Shown here one piece after another: positions 12,225 through 21,868 of a DNA stretch of 64,000 nucleotides. Within the stretch, counting starts at the first letter, position 1. The number at the start of each line of letters is the position of its first letter. The notes under the pieces were generated by a model, which had not been told where the DNA came from, ran no database searches, and saw only the letters and a program-made list of their open reading frames with translations. Origin of the DNA: Siphonodentalium dalli. Lineage: Eukaryota; Mollusca; Scaphopoda; Gadilida; Siphonodentaliidae. The position numbers and the translations under genes are program-made. The stretch is from NCBI GenBank assembly GCA_032622095.1, contig CP136061.1, positions 68,329,127 through 68,393,126 on the forward strand. Reading direction: 5' to 3'.

Positions 12225-12390
12225 CGGATGCATTGGCACAGGGCATAACTGTAACCACCACAATGTGGTCAATGAGCCGGTTCCAGTGATATCCATATTT
12301 GTATGGTTCTATTGAGACAGACCGAAGATATTTTAGGCTGTTGAAGCTTTATTTGGCCGGTTTTGGCCGTTTTGTTGGGTAAAGGGTTAA
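12225..12390. mobile_element. piggyBac-like MITE (family B), right half
   Basis: Runs from GATGCATTGGCACAGGGC to TTGTTGGGTAAAGGGTTAA, matching the right half of the complete copy at 29146-29545. Confidence 0.75.
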
Positions 12391-12480
12391 ATGGTGCTCA
12401 GTCAAGCATGGAGTAGATGTAGCCACTCGCGATGTCATTAGATGTAGATATGTTGGTCATATATAACAGATTATTATCCC

Positions 12481-12780
12481 AAAGTTTCATTGCATTCTGA
12501 CTGCCACATCTGAAGATATCTTCAACAAGTTATGGCCTGAACAGACATCGGAGAGACCAAATAGCCAACATCGGACAGACCAAATAGCCAACATTTCCAG
12601 ATAAACAAAGATCAATAACTCCAGAACGAACAGAAAACCCGAACAAAACGAGTGAACACTCACCCTATTGAATGTCCTCATAATATTGAACAGCCATACC
12701 AAATAACATTGAGATCTGTGCACTACTGTTCAAGTTATGAACAGACATCAACATCGGACGGACAGGTGTAAAACGGTAAC
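12481..12780. repeat. Dispersed repeat shared with 47869-48180
   Basis: Shares CATTTCCAGATAAACAA, ATTGAATGTCCTCATA, GAGATCTGxGCACTACTG and AACAGACATCGGACG with the 47.9 kb copy. It lies directly upstream of the GST gene's acceptor. Confidence 0.7.
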
Positions 12781-12864
12781 AAAAATATCAGGGGTGGAGG
12801 GGAACTTACTTTTTTAAAAGATTTTTTAATATTTTTGACTGATCATTGAATAACTTCTTTTCTG

Positions 12865-12876
12865 TTTCCATTACAG
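12865..12876 (+). promoter_or_regulatory. Splice acceptor of a 5' UTR intron before the GST gene
   Basis: A pyrimidine-rich tract ends in attacag just before 12877, leaving a 22-base leader to the ATG at 12899. The ATG context is aaaagATGc. The upstream non-coding exon is not identified. Confidence 0.55.
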
Positions 12877-12898
12877 ACGTCCATTAACTTTTGAAAAG

Positions 12899-13543
12899 AT
12901 GCGATTCACACTGTTTGTGAAGGCTGGTAAGGATGGTGTGAGTAATGGGGATTGTCCCTTCTCACATGGTGCTTATATGTGCTGCCTCGTCACATGCCCT
13001 GAACAGTTCAACCTAAAAACTGTCAATCTCAAAAACAAATCAGAGGAGTTCTTGCTTCTAAATACATCAGGGAAAGTCCCAGTACTTGTAGATGGTGAAA
13101 AACATATGATCATAGAAGAATCCATCGCTATTATGCAGCACCTGACTAAAGAATTGATGGTAGATGAAAGCGGTGATGCTACACAAGCTGTTGCTGGGAT
13201 TTTTCCAAAATTTGCAGCGTTTATGGCGAATAAAGATAGCAGTCAGACTGATAAAGTGAAAAGTGACCTCATTGAAGAGCTAGGTAAACTGAATACTTAC
13301 CTAGCGACCAATGGTTCACACAGCAAATATTTGTTATGTGATAATTTGTGCTTAGTTGATTTTTCAGTGTTACCAAAGTTACAACATGTAGCAGTAGCAG
13401 CCAAACATTACCATGGATTTGAGATCCCACAGAAGTTTGGTGAACTTCGAAGGTACTTGGAGAATGCCAAAAAAGAACGTCCGTTTCAAGCCACCTGTCC
13501 ACCAGATAGTGAGATTATACATGGATGGTCTAAGTTTCTATAA
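12899..13543 (+). CDS. DHAR/CLIC-type glutathione S-transferase (dehydroascorbate reductase-like)
   Basis: A complete 214-codon frame with stop TAA. The N-terminal thioredoxin fold (1-~85) has the FVKAG strand, the redox motif CPFSH with the candidate catalytic Cys at residue 19, the cis-Pro at VP (60-61), and EES (73-75) at the glutathione site. The C-terminal helical domain (~95-214) has VDFSVLPKLQHV (153-164) with the helix-capping Asp154, GFEIPQKF and the tail HGWSKFL. CLIC proteins share CPFSQ, LLPKL and the FASTCP-like stretch. Plant DHARs share the 213-residue length, the GKVPVL block and the C-terminal GW. The likely activity is glutathione-dependent reduction of dehydroascorbate or another monothiol GST reaction in the cytosol; membrane-channel behaviour as in CLIC cannot be judged. 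The coding part has no intron, and a tttccattacag acceptor at 12876 suggests a spliced 5' UTR. Intact, so probably active. Confidence 0.88.
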   Translation: MRFTLFVKAGKDGVSNGDCPFSHGAYMCCLVTCPEQFNLKTVNLKNKSEEFLLLNTSGKVPVLVDGEKHMIIEESIAIMQHLTKELMVDESGDATQAVAGIFPKFAAFMANKDSSQTDKVKSDLIEELGKLNTYLATNGSHSKYLLCDNLCLVDFSVLPKLQHVAVAAKHYHGFEIPQKFGELRRYLENAKKERPFQATCPPDSEIIHGWSKFL

Positions 13544-13686
13544 GGTATAACAAAATATAGTGATGTTTCCGTGTAACCCGCCCGCCCCAAGTCCAGATCT
13601 TCATTCCTACTTAAATATACACAAAAACCGAACAAAAAATCATGTTCAGCGATCTCTGATCTTAGTAAAACTGCTCATACACTCAT

Positions 13687-13794
13687 GTGCTCTATGAGCG
13701 AACAACATGGTAATTATAATGAAAATGAGTTTATGACTAGTCATAAAACTCGTTTTCATTATAATTACCATGTTGTTTGCATCGTTCAGAGCAC
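13687..13794. repeat. 108-bp near-perfect palindrome 3' of the GST gene
   Basis: The arms run from GTGCTCTATGAGCGAACAAC to the inverse GTTGTTTGCATCGTTCAGAGCAC, with a perfect core around ATGACTAGTCAT. It begins 144 bases after the stop codon. Confidence 0.85.
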
Positions 13795-13938
13795 ACAGGT
13801 GTATTTTGCACTAATCCATGGCTCAGATTCATTCAATTGTTGCACATATTCTGTTGAGTATAAAAGGAGATGGTCCCATAAATGGCCAGATTCAGTACAC
13901 AGTACCCCTTTAATTTCGAACATCTGGTTATGTACATT

Positions 13939-13944
13939 AATAAA
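13939..13944 (+). terminator. Candidate polyadenylation signal AATAAA for the GST gene
   Basis: A canonical AATAAA hexamer lies ~395 bases after the stop codon. If it is used, the 108-bp palindrome at 13687-13794 would be in the 3' UTR. Confidence 0.35.
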
Positions 13945-14454
13945 CATCTAAAAGCAACAACCAATGTCAATTTCTCATTATCTGCATTATTTACACTGGA
14001 AGTCGGTGTTTTAAGATAGTGGTGGCCTTGTATTTTGGGCCAGTTCAACTGGAGGTCACGATCATTTTTTTTTATTATACAACAAAGGCTTCCTTGCCCT
14101 TCCAATACTCCCAGTAATTTGCTCATTGTGCCCAATTTTAGCATTTGTTGTGCCAGGGGCATATATTCAGAATGAATATATTTTATATATATGGTGGTTA
14201 CAAAAAAAATATTTAATTACTTTCCGCCGCCCCTATTTTTTATTCCCTCGTTACCAGAAACACCACAATTTTTGTTTTAGACCTAAGGCCAGATTATGCC
14301 CAGATATATAACCTAGTTTGTTTCTCAAAGAAAGCCTTGTCCCTAAAAAACCTGCTCCATAAGCAGAAGTCGTGATAAAAGATAACGCACTATGTGACAC
14401 AAAATACACAAAAATAAATAACCATCTAACAAGTCATCGGCTTTATATACATAC
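13945..14454. other. No recognisable feature
   Basis: AT-rich intergenic sequence; no coding or repeat signature that I can name. Confidence 0.4.
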
Positions 14455-14750
14455 CAGCTGATGTGCCAGATTTCATCCAGGCTATTTAGAGATTTCTTTG
14501 TGATCGCCTCCGTATGGACAGAATAGACGGTGAGCGAACAACGTTGAAAAGTATTAGGAGAAAGAAAAAACTATTATTTGATCAGTCCAGAAACATGCCT
14601 ATATGAGTGTATATGAGCAAGGTCAAGGATATGGTCGCACATGAAATTGGACATGCCCAAATGGTTCCCGGGATCAAAGTAGGCCTACATACCAAATTTG
14701 AGTCGGATCGGTTGAGCAGTTTCGAGTCTATAACACCCATACACATATAT
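14455..14750. repeat. Single-unit relative of the 4315-4890 repeat
   Basis: Same order of blocks: GCTGATGTG, ATTTCATCC, AACATGCCTATATGAG, GTTCCCGGGATCAAAG, then ATACCAAATTTGAGTCGGAT. Confidence 0.75.
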
Positions 14751-15700
14751 TTTGGAACTTATGTCTGTCTGTATATAAATTATAATAGACTAGTATATGG
14801 CCATAATGGCAAACCGGTATCGGCACCAACCCTGCTGAACCAAGTTTGATGCTCGTGCTCATTTAGAGACTGAGGCCAGATTAAATTAGGCCTATGCAGA
14901 TGAAGTTTCCGTATCTTAATGAGTAATACTTTTATTACAAAACCGGGTTTGAAATTAAGGATAAATGTGATGGACATCAGTCTTGGGTATATTGCCCATG
15001 TTTAGTGCCTTTGGTGAATATGGGACTAGAGTAAATATATTATAAAATATGAATCGTATCACGTATGGAGCAACCACACATGCTGTGCCTCGAATCTGAA
15101 TTTTATCGGTGACAATGCTAATAATAATTTATGTAACAGCATTATATGGCCCCGGTGGAGACGACATGACAAGTATTATCATGAATTGTGCAATCTTGCC
15201 TGGATTCTGGCCTGCAAAGCCAACATGACGTCATGAAACATGTCATGACGTCTTCTCTGGTGTTCATTAAGGTAACTAATGAAATTGGTCTAAGTGATAC
15301 TTATATGCCTAAATCACATGGGAATTCTTCGGAAGTTGTGAAGTTGACAATTGTATTTTCATCTCGTTGGTCCTCTGCAGATTACGCAATTTAATAATCT
15401 CCAGACAGTTGCTATCCGGAAGTCACGTGTTAATTTCACACAAAAAATGTACACACCACTTGACTGGTCCCCGGACTATAAACCTTGCCATCGCTCTGCT
15501 TTGGACGTCGTCATTATGGGAGAGCGATAGCGTCGTAGTGTTTCACATATGAGCCAGGGACGAGTCTAACACGCCACCTGAATTTGGCTCATTGCTATAG
15601 AAAATATAGAAACAAATATATGATGTCATCATTCACCTGCACCTAAGTATAAGCACCAACGCGCGCTTGTGGTTGCTATAAATACTAGTACCTGCCTCAC
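14751..15700. other. No recognisable feature
   Basis: Mixed-composition sequence without exon or transposon signatures that I could identify. Confidence 0.35.
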
Positions 15701-15881
15701 AAAAATAATTTGAAATAAAATAAAAATATCTGCCTCAGTCATCACTTTGAAAAAATATTCCCTGAGAAATAAACTATTTTGTTTTGCTTGAAAAATAATT
15801 TGAAATAAAATAAAAATATCTGCCTCCGTCATCACTTTGAAAAAATATTCCCTGAGAAATTAACTATTTTGTTTTGCTTGC
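15701..15881. repeat. ~86-bp tandem duplication
   Basis: AAAAATAATTTGAAATAAAA through TTTTGTTTTGCTTG occurs twice in a row with two or three differences. Confidence 0.9.
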
Positions 15882-15979
15882 CTAATAGAGGATGTAGATG
15901 TGTAAAGAAGAATAGTAATATTGATTCTGTCTCAACTCACTATTAAAGATTGGAATATATTATATTAATTTAAATTACT

Positions 15980-16105
15980 GAGTACTAGAAGACATTTTAG
16001 ATTAAACAGAATTTAAACTAGTACTAGAAGACATATTGACCATATTTAAACAGAATTTAAACTAGTATTAGAAGACATATTAGTTTAAACAGAATTCCCC
16101 CTATG
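15980..16105. repeat. Short tandem repeat of TAGAAGACATxTT / AACAGAATTTAAACTAG
   Basis: Three imperfect units of 40-55 bp. Confidence 0.7.
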
Positions 16106-16159
16106 TAACAGCATGTAATTTCATAATATATTAATAAATATACAAGAGGTGGCATCAGA

Positions 16160-16649
16160 GATGCTGCATCTCGTTTTCGGTGGCTACCGCCAATTGGTGT
16201 GCATCAGTATCGGTAGATTAATTAATAGGTAAAATCGAAAAATGACTAATTAAGGGCCATAACTCCATCAAATTTTATTGGGCCAGGCTGGTTTTCGAAC
16301 TCGTCCAGGATATTATTGGAAGACACTTATATACCAAATTTTAGTTGAATCGGATAACGTTTGTTGAAGTTATCGCGCTAACGAGCTCAAAATTCGTACA
16401 AAATGACTACTTAAGGACCATAACTCTATCAAATTTTATCGGACCGGGTCGGTTTTCTGACTCGTCCGAGGTATTCTTGGGAGACACCTATATATCAAAA
16501 TTTCAATCAAATAGGATGATGTTTGTTAAATTATCGCGCTAACGAGCTGAAAATTCGTGAAAAATGACTAATTAAGGGCCATAACTCTATCAAATTTTAT
16601 CGGACAAGGCCGGTTTTCGAACTCGTCCGAGATATTCTTGGGCGACACC
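16160..16649. repeat. ~180-bp tandem array, left part (split by 16650-19056)
   Basis: Units share GGGCCATAACTCxATCAAA, GACTCGTCC, GACACCTATATACCAAA and TTGAAGTTATCGCGC. The third unit is cut in the middle by the TA element and resumes at 19057. Confidence 0.85.
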
Positions 16650-19056
16650 TACAGTATAAGGCCCGTGTTTTTTTACATGTCCACGGAAGACCACGCGCGA
16701 TTCTTCCGTGTTCAAAATCTGAACTCGCCAAGAACACGGTCTGGTTAAACGTGTTCAATCGTGTTCAGATTTTTAACACGCTCTGATCACGTTTGAACAC
16801 GGAACATCCACGCTATGACCACGGTACGATCAACGGGTGACCACGGCCAAATGATCACGTTTGAACACGGAACATCCACGCTATGACCACGGGTGAACAC
16901 GGCCATAACACAGGTGACCGCGACATGAACACGGAGGAACATGGCTGAACACGGAAACATCGCTGGCGGCCGGAGCTTGACACGCCGCTGTGGCGGAGCT
17001 CGCGGTGTCCGTTACGTAATTAATTATCACCTCCCTAGTTCAAAATATATTCTCGAAATTGCTGCTCAAAGTGGCAAATGAGCGGCACCATTTTATTTAT
17101 CGGAAATTTCATCGAAATTCAACCCGTCGATTGTGAAAATTGGCCCAGAAAAAGTAAAGATACCAATCTGCAATATACCGCGATTACTCATAAAAATAAC
17201 TTATATATGGGAGGCGGAATTGTACCGATACACTTGCATTATTTCAAGCAGAGTGCTAACTCAATACTAAATAACTCGAATATTTTGACAGGAACATTAT
17301 GACTATAAATATTTATTGAATTTTATAGATTTACATCTTCCTGATCGAAAATAACTTTATGGGACCTTTGATAAATGTTCAATTTAGTTTCAATTTAGAA
17401 TGTTTCTGGTATCAATGTCCGTTTAGTTTTAAACAAACCTTGATCACGTTTGAACACGGAACATCCACGCTATGACCACGGCCATAACACGGGTGACCAC
17501 GGCCATAATACAGGTGACCGCGACATGAACACGGAGGAACATGGCTGAACACGGAGCCATCGCTGGCGGCCGGAGCTTGGCACGCCGCGGTGGCGGAGCT
17601 CGCGGTGTGCGTTACGTAATTAATTATCACCTCCCTAGTCCAAAATATATTCTCGAAATTGCTGCTCAAATTGGCAAATGAGCAGCATCATTTTATTTAA
17701 CGGAAATTTCATCGAAATTCAACCCATCGATTGTAAAAATTGGCCCAGAGAAAGTAAAGATACCAATATACCGCAATTACTCATAAAAATAACTTATATA
17801 TGGGAGTAGGAATGGTACCGATACACGTGCATTATTTCAAGAAGGGTGCTAACTTAATACTAAATAACTCGAATATTTTGACAATAACATATGACTATAT
17901 ATATTTATTAAATTCGAAATTTTAAAGTGATGTGAAACACTCCGGTAGGCTGATCAAATAGAAATGGAGAATAATCTTGCTGAAAGTAGTTATTTTTACA
18001 AATATTATATCCAAATTGACAAAACACACCGTAATTCATATATATTCATTAAATACAGTGACCCCCCGATGGCGAAATCGTTTGTGTTAATTTACCGCCG
18101 ATAGTTGCCTCCCGAATCGGGAAGTAAATTTTTACAATTGAGCGTAGTTCAGACGATGTTTTCTATGATGTGGTACGACGATTTGTTTGAGATTTTTGGC
18201 AATGTTAGTAGAATTCTACATTCCACGAGTTGGCATAGCGCCTGCATACTAACTAAACAATTTCACGCGCCCGAACAAGTGCATTATATGTCTTTAACTT
18301 ATGAATTTTTGTAATGTTATATCCAATTTTTCAGCCATTTGTTAGAACACGATATCGCCGCACAAACTACCGAAACCATTTGCGTACATGTAATATGAAC
18401 AAACACATGAAAATAGTAATGCCAACTAAAATAAAATGCGACAACAAAACATGACACGGATATAAAGGCCATAGACACAGATAAACAAATATGCATATAT
18501 ACTTCAATATATGAAATGTTTTTTTATTATAAAAGATTTTATCTGACAATTCTTTATTCATTGACGAAATCAATCCGTGCCAAATATACCCTAAAAAAGC
18601 CTACCGCAAGTAATCCTGCGGCAACTCTTTGATGTCGCGGATTATTCACACCTCCCGCACTGTCCCTGAAAAGAGTAGGTGCCGCTCTGCATTGGGGGGG
18701 GGAGACCACGCCGTAAACACGGCTGATCACGCTATTAACACGGCATGAACACGACTTCAACACGGATGACCACGGCGTACACTCAGATGACCACGGCATG
18801 TACACGCCGTGTTCAGACCGTTGTTGAACACGCTGGCCATTTTGCCGTAATTGATCACGCTAAGAACACGACTTCAACACGGATGACTACGGCGTGAACT
18901 CGGGTGACCACGGCATGTACACGCCGTGTTCAAACCGTTTTTGAACACGCTGGCCATTTTTCTGAAGTTGACCACGCTAAGACCACGCGCGATTTTTCCG
19001 TGTCAAAATGTTGGCCACGCGTGGTTTTGAAAAAACCACACGGGCCTTGTACTGTA
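16650..19056. mobile_element. 2.4 kb TA-flanked element with AAGGCCCGTGT termini and CACGG motif arrays
   Basis: The ends are TACAGTATAAGGCCCGTGTT and the inverse of TACAGTACAAGGCCCGTGTG. Compared with intact neighbouring repeat units, the empty site is GACACC-TA-TATACCAAA, so TA was duplicated (Tc1/mariner-like). The inside holds dense GAACACGG/GACCACGG motifs next to both ends, a direct duplication (about 16911-17330 and 17508-17925), and a family-C repeat (17927-18310). No transposase frame is visible. Confidence 0.8.
17927..18310. repeat. Family-C repeat, copy 1 (inside the TA element)
   Basis: Starts AAAGTGATGTGAAACACTCC and continues with ATTATATCCAAATTGACA, AGTTCAGACxATGTTTTCTA and TTTCACGC. 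Relatives are at 31170-31400 and 39254-39620. Confidence 0.7.
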
Positions 19057-19290
19057 TATACCAAATTTCAATCAAATCGGATAACGTTTGTTGAAGTTAT
19101 CGCGCCAACGAGCTGAAAATTCGTGAAAAATGGCAAAGGGCCATAACTCTGTAATAAATGTGCGGACGAACCCGATTTTTTGTCTGCAGCTTACGTGCAT
19201 GGATATGTACTCGCACACCAAATCCGTCAATAAACGGTTGAGTTATAAGCAAAACACGCCGTCCGCCCCCCGGCCACCCACCGTCCCTCA
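19057..19290. repeat. Continuation of the ~180-bp tandem array
   Basis: Resumes with TATACCAAATTTCAATCAAA and TTGAAGTTATCGCGCC, then ends in a GTCCGCCCCCCGGCC tail. Confidence 0.75.
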
Positions 19291-19665
19291 TCAAACTATA
19301 AGTCGAGTTTTGGAAAAATAAATCAAATGTTCATGGATTGGATCGGACAGCAAGTGAGCATGCGCACTAGTCATTTCCGTGGATGTATTTCCCCATTCCA
19401 CCAATCTAGGTTCCAAATTAATTGATATTTTTATTCAGCCAAAGCACCTTAGTTTATTGTCTTGATAAACACAAAGGTAATGTTTTGTGGCATTGACCAT
19501 TTTTTTTACCGTTGTTCAATGCTCAATTAACTTAAAATTTTCCAAAATTTTTAAAGCTAATTATTAAATTGCTTATTCTCCCATTAATTATACATAGGCC
19601 CCTATATCGTCATTTAAACGCCAAAGTTTTTGGTGATATGAGAAAAACAAATATGGATATTGGCA

Positions 19666-19950
19666 TGCCCTAATTTGGCCTTATATAGGGACTGGTGGGG
19701 GCTTGGATAACCAGATCACAGAAACCACAGGGACATACACTGTTCAATTAAACAACAAATACAATTTCTACATAATGTATCCGTAACCAAGCACCCTGGC
19801 TATTATTATGCGAGCTCCCACCCATTGCTACATCCCTGTCTCAACAGGAAAGTAAACTCATGAAAAACCCCATCCAATGGTATGCAGCTCTGCTTCAATA
19901 TATGGTTATCCAAGCCCCAAACAGTCCCAAAATAAGGCCAAACTAGGGCG
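19666..19950. mobile_element. Foldback MITE, ~285 bp
   Basis: TGCCCTAATTTGGCCTTATA and GGGGGCTTGGATAACCA at the left are inverted as TGGTTATCCAAGCCCC and ATAAGGCCAAACTAGGGC at the right. No coding content. Confidence 0.75.
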
Positions 19951-20378
19951 TTTAAAGGAAAAGTGAGCTGGCAATAGATCTTAGTCTCACTTTATATGGA
20001 ACATTTCAAGGAGGGTTAGTAGGTAGTTCAATCGTTTTACTAAAATGCTTATTATTACATCGAATTCATGTGTATTATTTAAACTATACTTATTGTAAAA
20101 AAAAAAAAATTATTTAAACAAAACAATTGTTGGTTATCATTTCCTTGTCACCAAAAGAGGTTATTCTTCACTATCAAGTGGGCAGTTTTCAGAAATATAC
20201 ATCAAATAGATAATAAGATAGGGCAATTAGATTCAGAACAACAAAGATTAATTGGGGGGTGGGCAAAATCAAAACTGTTTTTTTTTTTCAACATTTAATA
20301 TCACACTTGTTTTCATGAGACAATGAGCGATACAATTAATATAAAATATGAAGCACTAATGTGAGGGGTCTTCCGTAT

Positions 20379-20565
20379 TTAACCCTTTCATTACGGGAGC
20401 TGCGCTGGTGCAATATTAAAGACCCTGTGCCAGTGCATTCTCTTATATATGCGAGTCTCCCATAGAGAGCCTCGAATATATAAAAGAGAATGCACTGGCT
20501 TACAAGGTCAAGATAAATATTGTTAGGCCAATGCATTCTCTTATATATGGGACCCAAGGCACTCA
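20379..20565. mobile_element. piggyBac-like MITE (family B variant), truncated
   Basis: Starts TTAACCCTTTCATTACGGGA, followed by two hairpin cores with TCTTATATATGCGAG and their inverses. The right terminus was not found. Confidence 0.65.
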
Positions 20566-20569
20566 CGAG

Positions 20570-21460
20570 TAGGTAAATGTGCAAAAATATAAAAAGTCTG
20601 TAAAAAATATTTTAGTCTAAATATGATATTCAGAATGTGTTTCAACTTTCCCTGACCTTTTCCAATGTTTGCCGTCAAGTTTTGATAAACCTTTGGTATC
20701 TTATTCGATATTGATCGGCAACGAAACTATAACAGTAAGTTTACATAACAATGGTTTTGATATCTCATTATTGAATAATTATTAAAAATGAGCATAACAA
20801 CGAAGTCAATCTATTTTACATGTACATGTTAATGACAGTTGTTTTCAGACTAAAATAATTATATTAATTCACATGAATCCACTACGAAGACCTTGAGACA
20901 TATTCTCTTTAAGAATTTCTCACAGTTCTTGAATGTGGCACTAATTGGTGAATATTCAAGCGTTCAGGCAATGCACAATTTCCAAGTCTCCAAAATGTAA
21001 CTTGAGAAGCAATATTTCTGTTAAGTACTATGAAGAACCAGATGTGTGTGTTCCAGGTCGTCAGTTTATGGCACAAGAGACAAGATACAAATATTCCTTC
21101 TATCCATAATGCATCAGTACCATAAATTGTTGGCCTTGATCACACACGGTTTTGTATATAAATACACACCTGACCAAATTCAATAGCTCCAATCTGATGT
21201 AGTCTGGAATATTTTCCTTTCCTCCATTCATTTTATAGACAGTCATCAACATTGTTCATTTCCACCTTTACATATTGAATGATGGTGTGCAGAACATAAA
21301 AATTATGAGCCGAGCTACAGGATTGGTATGTTAGTCAGAAAAAGGCGTGAAATAATCAAAAATCTTGCATACTGCACATGGAAATTAACGTCACAAACTA
21401 ACACGAGAGCAGAATGAGCCTTCATAAGATTTTGTTGGAAGAAATCCACTGGCAAAGAAA
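20570..21460. other. No recognisable feature
   Basis: AT-rich sequence downstream of CCT8. No clear CCT8 polyadenylation signal was identified. Confidence 0.35.
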
Positions 21461-21677
21461 TACAGTAATGCCCTAAATAATCGACTCCTTAACCACGGCA
21501 GAATTATAGGTAACTTTTCAGGATTTAGTCGTAAATATGGCTTATTGCCATTCATCGGAAAGCTCTCAGTGAGAGCTTTCCGATGAATGGCAACAAGCCA
21601 TATTTTCGACTAAATCCTGAAAAGTTACCCATAATTCTGCCGTGGTTAAGGAGTCGATTATTTAGGGCATTAATGTA
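21461..21677. mobile_element. Family-A palindromic MITE, copy 5
   Basis: Full-length 217-bp foldback, TACAGTAATGCCCTAAATAA to GGGCATTAATGTA. It lies 126 bases past the CCT8 stop codon and may be in the 3' UTR or just downstream. Confidence 0.88.
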
Positions 21678-21802
21678 TCTGTATCAATTCACAGTTCTAT
21701 GAAAACAGTAACAGCAGGCAATGATAAAGTTTGGTGACAGAATGGTAACTTTATGGGATGAAATTACGACAGATTATGTAATAAATTAATTTTCTTCAGT
21801 CA

Positions 21803-21868
21803 TTAATCTTCGTCCCAATCCTTGTTTTCCTTTGGCTTTGGACCTCCGGCAGCCTTTGCCATAATAAT
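21803..21868 (-). CDS. CCT8: CCT8 terminal exon with stop codon
   Basis: Twenty-one codons (IIMAKAAGGPKPKENKDWD then ED) and a TAA stop, matching the human tail IIMAKPAGGPKPPSGKKDWD. The acidic end is typical of the subunit. The acceptor tract is ...tgtttttcag. A piggyBac-like MITE fragment starts 31 bases upstream of the acceptor in the transcript. Confidence 0.95.
   Translation of the reverse strand: MIMAKAAGGPKPKENKDWDED

Noticed and set aside
18554-18805. 83-codon minus-strand ORF in the 2.4 kb TA element as a possible transposase
   Set aside because: It has no HTH or DDE signature and is rich in residues dictated by the CACGG motif array.
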